DNA of 64,000 bases, taken from contig OW388293.1 in assembly GCA_936450465.1 (NCBI GenBank), positions 87,566,134-87,630,133 on the forward strand. Reading direction: 5' to 3'. Shown one piece after another: positions 59,641-64,000 of this stretch. The notes under the pieces were generated by a model. It was not told the DNA's origin, did not search any database, and was given only the letters and a program-made list of their open reading frames with translations. Both the position numbers and the translations under genes were made by a program. Position 1 is the stretch's first letter; each line of letters begins with the position of its first letter. This DNA comes from Gibbula magus (lineage: Eukaryota; Mollusca; Gastropoda; Trochida; Trochidae).

Positions 59641-62061
59641 ATGTCACAGACGGGTGACGAGTTGGGTACTGATGAAGGTAACGTTGAGTTATCTAATGAC
59701 ATGGCAGCCGAGAGACGCATTCGGTTGCAAAATGACATTTTTGAGTTAAAGCGGCAAAAGGTTATAGTGAAATCTGCTTTTACTAAATCAAAAAATGCAC
59801 TTGAGAGACTTGTGAGTGAAGTAGGGCTACCATCACACAGTGATGTCCTTGATGCTATTGATAAAGTGTGTGACTGTGAAAGTAGGGCAATTGATATCGT
59901 GATGAGGCTATCTGAGCTTTATCAAGAGGCAAACCAAGTAGAAAATGCTAGTAAAACATTTGATGAATTAGAGACAATTGAACTCACTGGAAGCGAAGCT
60001 CAAGACAGAGCACATGCATTTCTTAGGTCTTTATCTGCATCATTTTCTGACACTTCCAGTACGCATGCATCATACATGACCAAATCAAATGTCAAGGCAT
60101 CTAAAAAACACTTGGTTGATCAAAAGCAGAGTCTACATTCTGAATTAAAAGTTTCACAACAAACTCAGATAGCACAAAACGATGGTCAACAAACACAACC
60201 AAAACTGATTGATCACAGTCAGGTTGAGACAGACCGGCAGTCTAACATATCCACCGCTCATCGTGAGCAACTGAGGCCTCAGGCTTCCAGAGGTTATGAT
60301 CTGGGTAATGACATGTGGAAACAATTAAAACGTGTTTCTATCCCTGTATTTTCGGGCGATACAAAGACCTATGAGAGTTGGAAGGCCGCGTTTATTGCTT
60401 GCATTGACAAGGCTCCTGCTACCCCTGAGTACAAATTGTTGCAACTTCGTCAGTACGTAAGTGGGGATGCACTGAATGTCATTAAGGACCTAGGGCACAG
60501 TGCTGCAGCATACTCTGTTGCACTTGAACGTTTAGAGCGGAAATATGGTGGTCGTAGGCGCTATGTAGCATTGCAACTAGAACAAGTGACGAGTTTCAAA
60601 CCAATCCGACTTGGTAATGCAAATGATGTTGCTAAGTTTGCTGACTTGCTTGACATTACTGTTGTCAATCTTCGAGATTGTGATCGGATAGAAGAGTTGG
60701 GCAACGGCTCACTCTATTCTCAGTTATTGACCAAAATGACTGAACCAATGGTCGCACAATACCAGAGATGGATCTTTGATTCCCAATTACAAGAGTCTGT
60801 TGAGACTTTGCGCGAGTTTGTATTACAAGAGGCACATTTTCAGACCATTGCTTCTGAAGCTGTTCACGGGGTATCGAAAGGTAACAAATCAGACCAAGCA
60901 AGGAAACAAGGTGTTTTCTTTGGCGTTAGTCCGTCTCCTAATGAGTGTTGTCCAATATGCAAAGTGTCTGATCATACAATTTGGAAATGTAGGCAATTCA
61001 AAGAGATGACCGTTGAGGAAAGATGGAACACTGCTAAAAAGTCGAATCTATGTTTCAGGTGTCTGAAAAGCAGTCACAATTCTAAAACTTGCTTGCGCCG
61101 TGCTAAATGTGGTATTGGTAATTGTCCAAAGTATCACAGTCGTTTCCTTCACTATAATGCGCAGTCGCAAACACCCCCATCTGTAGCTTCACCGTCCGCA
61201 AGTCAAAGTGCTTCACATACCGCACAGGATTGCATTGGTCCATCCACTGGTACAACTTTGTCGTCATGCAGTTCGTCTTACTCCACAATATCATTGCGAA
61301 CAGTTCCTGTTGTGGTTAAGAATGGCAATGTTGAAATCGTTCTGAATGCCCTGCTTGATGATGCCAGCACTCAAACCTACATCAACGAAGATGTTGCGTC
61401 ACAATTGGGCATATCAGGTCAACTGCAATGTGTGTCTGTAAATGTCATTGATGGACATAAGAAAACACTTCAGTCAATGGAAGTGGAATTTCAATTAGAA
61501 AGTTTGGATAAGTCTGTGGCGATGACAATGTCTGCTATGACTACAAGACAGGTCACAGGTAAACTCAAGGCAATTGATTGGCAGAAATATGCCTCGAGGT
61601 ACAAACATTTGCAAAGTATCCCTTTTCAAAAGGTAAAATCTCCACACACAGTAGATTTACTGATTGGTTTAGATTACTTTGAATTGCACAGGTCATATGA
61701 AGATGTTGTAGGCAATGAAGGTGAACCTATGGCAAGGCTTACACCTCTTGGCTGGACATGTGTCGGGTCCTTTTCTCCTCACAGTGGTGCTTCTTCATTA
61801 GTGACCTACTTTACTGACAACTGTGACACAGAGTTAACGCAAATGTTGCACAAGTTTTGGGAAGTAGATCAGTTTACTTCTAGTCCTACACCTCTGAGTA
61901 AGGTTGACAAGTCTATCGTGAAATCAGTTAGACAGACTGTTGAGCACCATGATGATAGATACCAGATTGGCATCCCTTGGAAAGGGGATCCTTCATCACT
62001 TCCTGATAACTATGCAGTTGCTCACAAGCGATTGTGTTGCACTGAAAAAAAAGTTAGCTAA
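59641..62061 (+). pseudogene. BEL/Pao gag-protease (start of gag-pol), frameshifted at the end
   Basis: Structural and protease part of the polyprotein, 806 codons from the ATG at 59641; an upstream TTG at 59629 is not a likely start. The N-terminal ~220 residues are helical and charged, then a Gag-like core follows (from FSGDTKTYESWKAAF to about 420). Zinc knuckles: C437-x2-C440-x4-H445-x4-C450 and C471-x2-C474-x4-H479-x4-C484, followed by a CxxxxC...H...H element. The aspartic protease core LLDDAST has its candidate catalytic Asp at 573/574; LLIGLDYFEL lies near 675. The frame then shifts by one base just before an A8 run (62045-62052) and meets a stop at 62061; homologous sequence continues in the next frame. 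Confidence 0.9.
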
Positions 62062-62300
62062 GGACAATGTAGTTGCTGAGATGTATGATAAGGTGATTTC
62101 TGATTATGAAAAGAAAGGTTACATTGAACCAGTGATGCCTGACGACAAACATGCTTCTTGGTATCTTCCTCATTTTCCTGTCATACGTCCACAAAGAACC
62201 ACCACAAAGGTTCGGATTGTATTTGACGCCTCGGCAAAGTGTCAAGGTGTATCCCTCAATGATATGATTCATCAAGGTCCCAAGCTTCAAGGTGATTTGT

Positions 62301-62617
62301 GGGGCGGGATAGCGCAGTGGTTAGCGCGTTCGGCTTCGGATCAAGAGGTCCGGGGTTCGAATCCCGCCAGGGGCACGGCAACTTTGTCTGCAGTAGAGAA
62401 CTGTTCTACACGCAGTAAGGTTTGGGTGCAATGCTACACTGAATTTCAGAGTAGTACCACCCATGGTTCGCTAGTTCCAGCCGTTGCTCGAAGGTTTCAC
62501 CGCAAGGCATAGCCACATGGCGTTGCGGGCTTTCTCCCTGCCGTAATACTAGCAGCCGCGATATAAGTGAAATACTCTTGAAAGCGGCTTAAACCAACAG
62601 CTCACTCACTCACTCAC
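62301..62617 (+). mobile_element. tRNA-Arg-like SINE inside the BEL/Pao element
   Basis: A 317-bp insertion with a 14-bp duplication, TCAAGGTGATTTGT, at 62287-62300 and 62618-62631. The tRNA-like head carries a perfect A box (TAGCGCAGTGG, 62310-62320) and a perfect B box (GGTTCGAATCC, 62354-62364). The anticodon-loop text CTTCGGA fits a tRNA-Arg(TCG) origin, though the anticodon stem is mismatched. The tail ends AAAGCGGCTTAAACCAACAG then CTCACTCACT repeats. Intact promoter boxes and exact duplications suggest recent movement by RNA polymerase III transcription and LINE-supplied machinery. Confidence 0.92.
62310..62364 (+). promoter_or_regulatory. Internal RNA polymerase III promoter (A and B boxes) of the SINE
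   Basis: TAGCGCAGTGG matches TRGYNNARNGG fully, and GGTTCGAATCC matches GGTTCGANTCC fully, 33 bp apart, as in functional tRNA genes. Confidence 0.85.
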
Positions 62618-64000
62618 TCAAGGTGATTTGTTTCACATACTCTTGAGATTCAGGAAAAACCCAATTGCTCTTGTGTGTGACATATCTGAGATGTACCTTC
62701 AGATAGGCATACAGCCAAAGGACCAGCAATTCTTCCGATTCCATTGGAGAAACGCTAAACAAAAGAATGAAATCCAGATTTACGAATTCAAACGTGTTGT
62801 TTTCGGCATGAATGCATCTCCCTTTCTAGCTCAGTTTATCTCACAAGAAAATGCTAGAACCTTTGAGCACTTGTATCCCAGGGCGGCTGAAACAGTCCTC
62901 AAGTCAACCTATATGGATGATGGGTTAGATTCTGTTTGTGAAACAGCTGTAGCAATTGATTTGTATAAGCAACTTACCAGTCTTTGGGCTAAGGCTGGAA
63001 TGAAGGCAAGAAAGTGGCTATCCAATTCACCAGAGGTTCTTGAGGCAATTCCTGTTGAAGCAAGAGCATCCGAAGTTGATATCACGAATGATGAACTTCC
63101 TTCTGTGCAGACTTTGGGTCTGACATGGATATCCAGCGATGATGAATTTGGTTTTAAGTTCTCAGATATCCAATCCAACTTGGTTCAAACAAAAAGAGGT
63201 TTCCTCAAGGAAACTGCTAAGATCTTCGACCCTCTTGGTTTTCTTGCGCCATTCCATATTCGAGCTAAGATGATCTTACAGAAAATGTGGTTGGCTGGAG
63301 TTGACTGGGATGATGAATTGAATTCTAGTCTTAGAAATGAGACCGAAGAATGGTCAAGTGAAGTTCCTTTGTTGTCAACTGTCAGGTTTCCTAGAGACAT
63401 TCGATTGACCCCTGAAATAGAAGATACTCACCTTCACGTGTTTGTAGACGCATCTCAGGATGCCTATGGAGCAGTTGTGTATGATGTTAAGTCCTACAAA
63501 TCTGGGCAAACGTCAAGTCGTCTGGTTGCAGCAAAAAGTAGGGTTGCTCCACTTAAGGCAATCAGTATTCCCCGCTTAGAGCTGATGGCTGCAGTATTGG
63601 GTGTAAAGTTGATGTTGTCCATTTCACATGCCTTAGCAATTGACACTCCAGTTGTATTTTGGACAGATAGCATGAATGTGCTCTTTTGGATAAAAAACCA
63701 CAGCAGAAATTTCAAGACTTTTGTTGCAAATAGAGTTGGTTTCATTCAGGAAAACTCTGAACCTTTCCAGTGGAAACATGTCCCTTCTAAGCTTAATGCT
63801 GCTGACATACTTACCCGAGGCACGGTTGTGTCTGAATTGTTGACTGACGATTGGCACTGTGGACCTTCATTCCTGACATTGGGGGAAGATAATTGGCCAA
63901 AGCAAACCATCCTGTTGCAAGAACTTGACAACTCTGAAAAAAAGAAAACTGAAAATGAGTTCACATTGTTTACACAAACTGAAAATGTTGTTAACCCAAC

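Larger units (their letters stand above)
58952..64000 (+). mobile_element. BEL/Pao LTR retrotransposon, 5' part, interrupted by a SINE
   Basis: Order: LTR, PBS, about 170-bp leader, gag with zinc knuckles, A17-type protease, RT, RNase H. This is the BEL/Pao order with a fused gag-pol frame. The reading frame is broken by one single-base shift near 62030-62040 and by a 317-bp SINE at 62301. Beyond the SINE the frame is open to the end of the window, so integrase and 3' LTR are expected outside. The few lesions indicate a young, now defective copy. Confidence 0.9.
62038..64000 (+). pseudogene. BEL/Pao pol: reverse transcriptase and RNase H, split by SINE, partial
   Basis: Copies retroelement RNA into DNA. 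The first piece (about 62038-62300) holds the pre-RT linker and RT finger motifs (VRIVFDASAK near 62212, where the first catalytic Asp lies). After the SINE, the same protein continues in register from 62632: LRFRKNPIALVCDISEMYLQ region, FGMNASPFLAQF, and YMDD at 62910-62921. RNase H signatures follow: FVDASQDAYG near 63441, IPRLELMAAV near 63570, and WTDSMNVLFWIK near 63660, giving the usual D-E-D residues. No stop is seen from 62632 to 64000. The end lies outside the window. Confidence 0.9.

Noticed and set aside
62301..62375. A functional tRNA-Arg gene with good A and B boxes
   Set aside because: It is the head of a 317-bp SINE with target duplications and a simple-repeat tail. The anticodon stem is mismatched, and it interrupts a retrotransposon.

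Overview
The window looks like a repeat-dense stretch of an animal nuclear genome, most likely a marine mollusc and perhaps a gastropod. That placement is an inference. It rests on Tx1/L1-like and CR1-like non-LTR retrotransposons, a BEL/Pao retrotransposon whose primer-binding site fits the animal initiator tRNA-Met, and a tRNA-derived SINE ending in a CTCA run, a form I associate with gastropod DNA. I found no convincing host protein-coding gene, no rRNA and no functional tRNA. Nothing looks bacterial.

Layout. (1) 1-21820 is one satellite array of 47/50-bp units, split by a single apparently intact LINE (1796-7251) with two complete ORFs joined by a UAAUG stop-start. The array ends with a 604-bp insertion (21821-22424) and a last two-unit island (22425-22524). 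(2) 22525-26949 is AT-rich non-coding DNA with a 60-bp minisatellite (24691-25058), a G28 run and GGAC-rich repeat tails. (3) 26950-31964 is a nested pair: a 5'-truncated Tx1/L1-like LINE bounded by an 87-bp target-site duplication, itself interrupted by a second truncated LINE on the opposite strand with a 15-bp duplication. (4) 31965-44278 holds an 80-bp minisatellite, a TA-flanked MITE and a diverged relative of it, several LINE tails and fragments, a degraded SINE, and a 1.57-kb unit with about 490-bp direct repeats at both ends around a long hairpin. (5) 44279-58791 is a 14.5-kb array of about 690 copies of a 21-bp unit (7 codons) with no phase-breaking indel, leaving very long open frames on both strands. 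(6) 58908-64000 is the 5' half of a BEL/Pao retrotransposon: tandem-repeat-bearing LTR, PBS, gag, A17-type protease, RT and RNase H. It is broken only by one frameshift and one SINE insertion, and runs off the window.

How the parts relate. Almost everything is selfish or tandem DNA, and the order of insertion can be read. The satellite predates its LINE. The outer Tx1-like LINE predates the inner one. The BEL element predates its SINE. Both large arrays carry recent large internal duplications, for example a nearly identical 2100-bp copy (exactly 100 units) in the 21-bp array. The most unusual objects are the 21-bp array with its CpG-like variable core and multi-frame openness, the satellite whose every unit has an 8-bp inverted repeat, the LINE whose ORF1 starts 8 bp from the satellite junction, and the 60-bp minisatellite that repeats a nuclear-receptor-type DR5/TCAAGGTCA motif six times.
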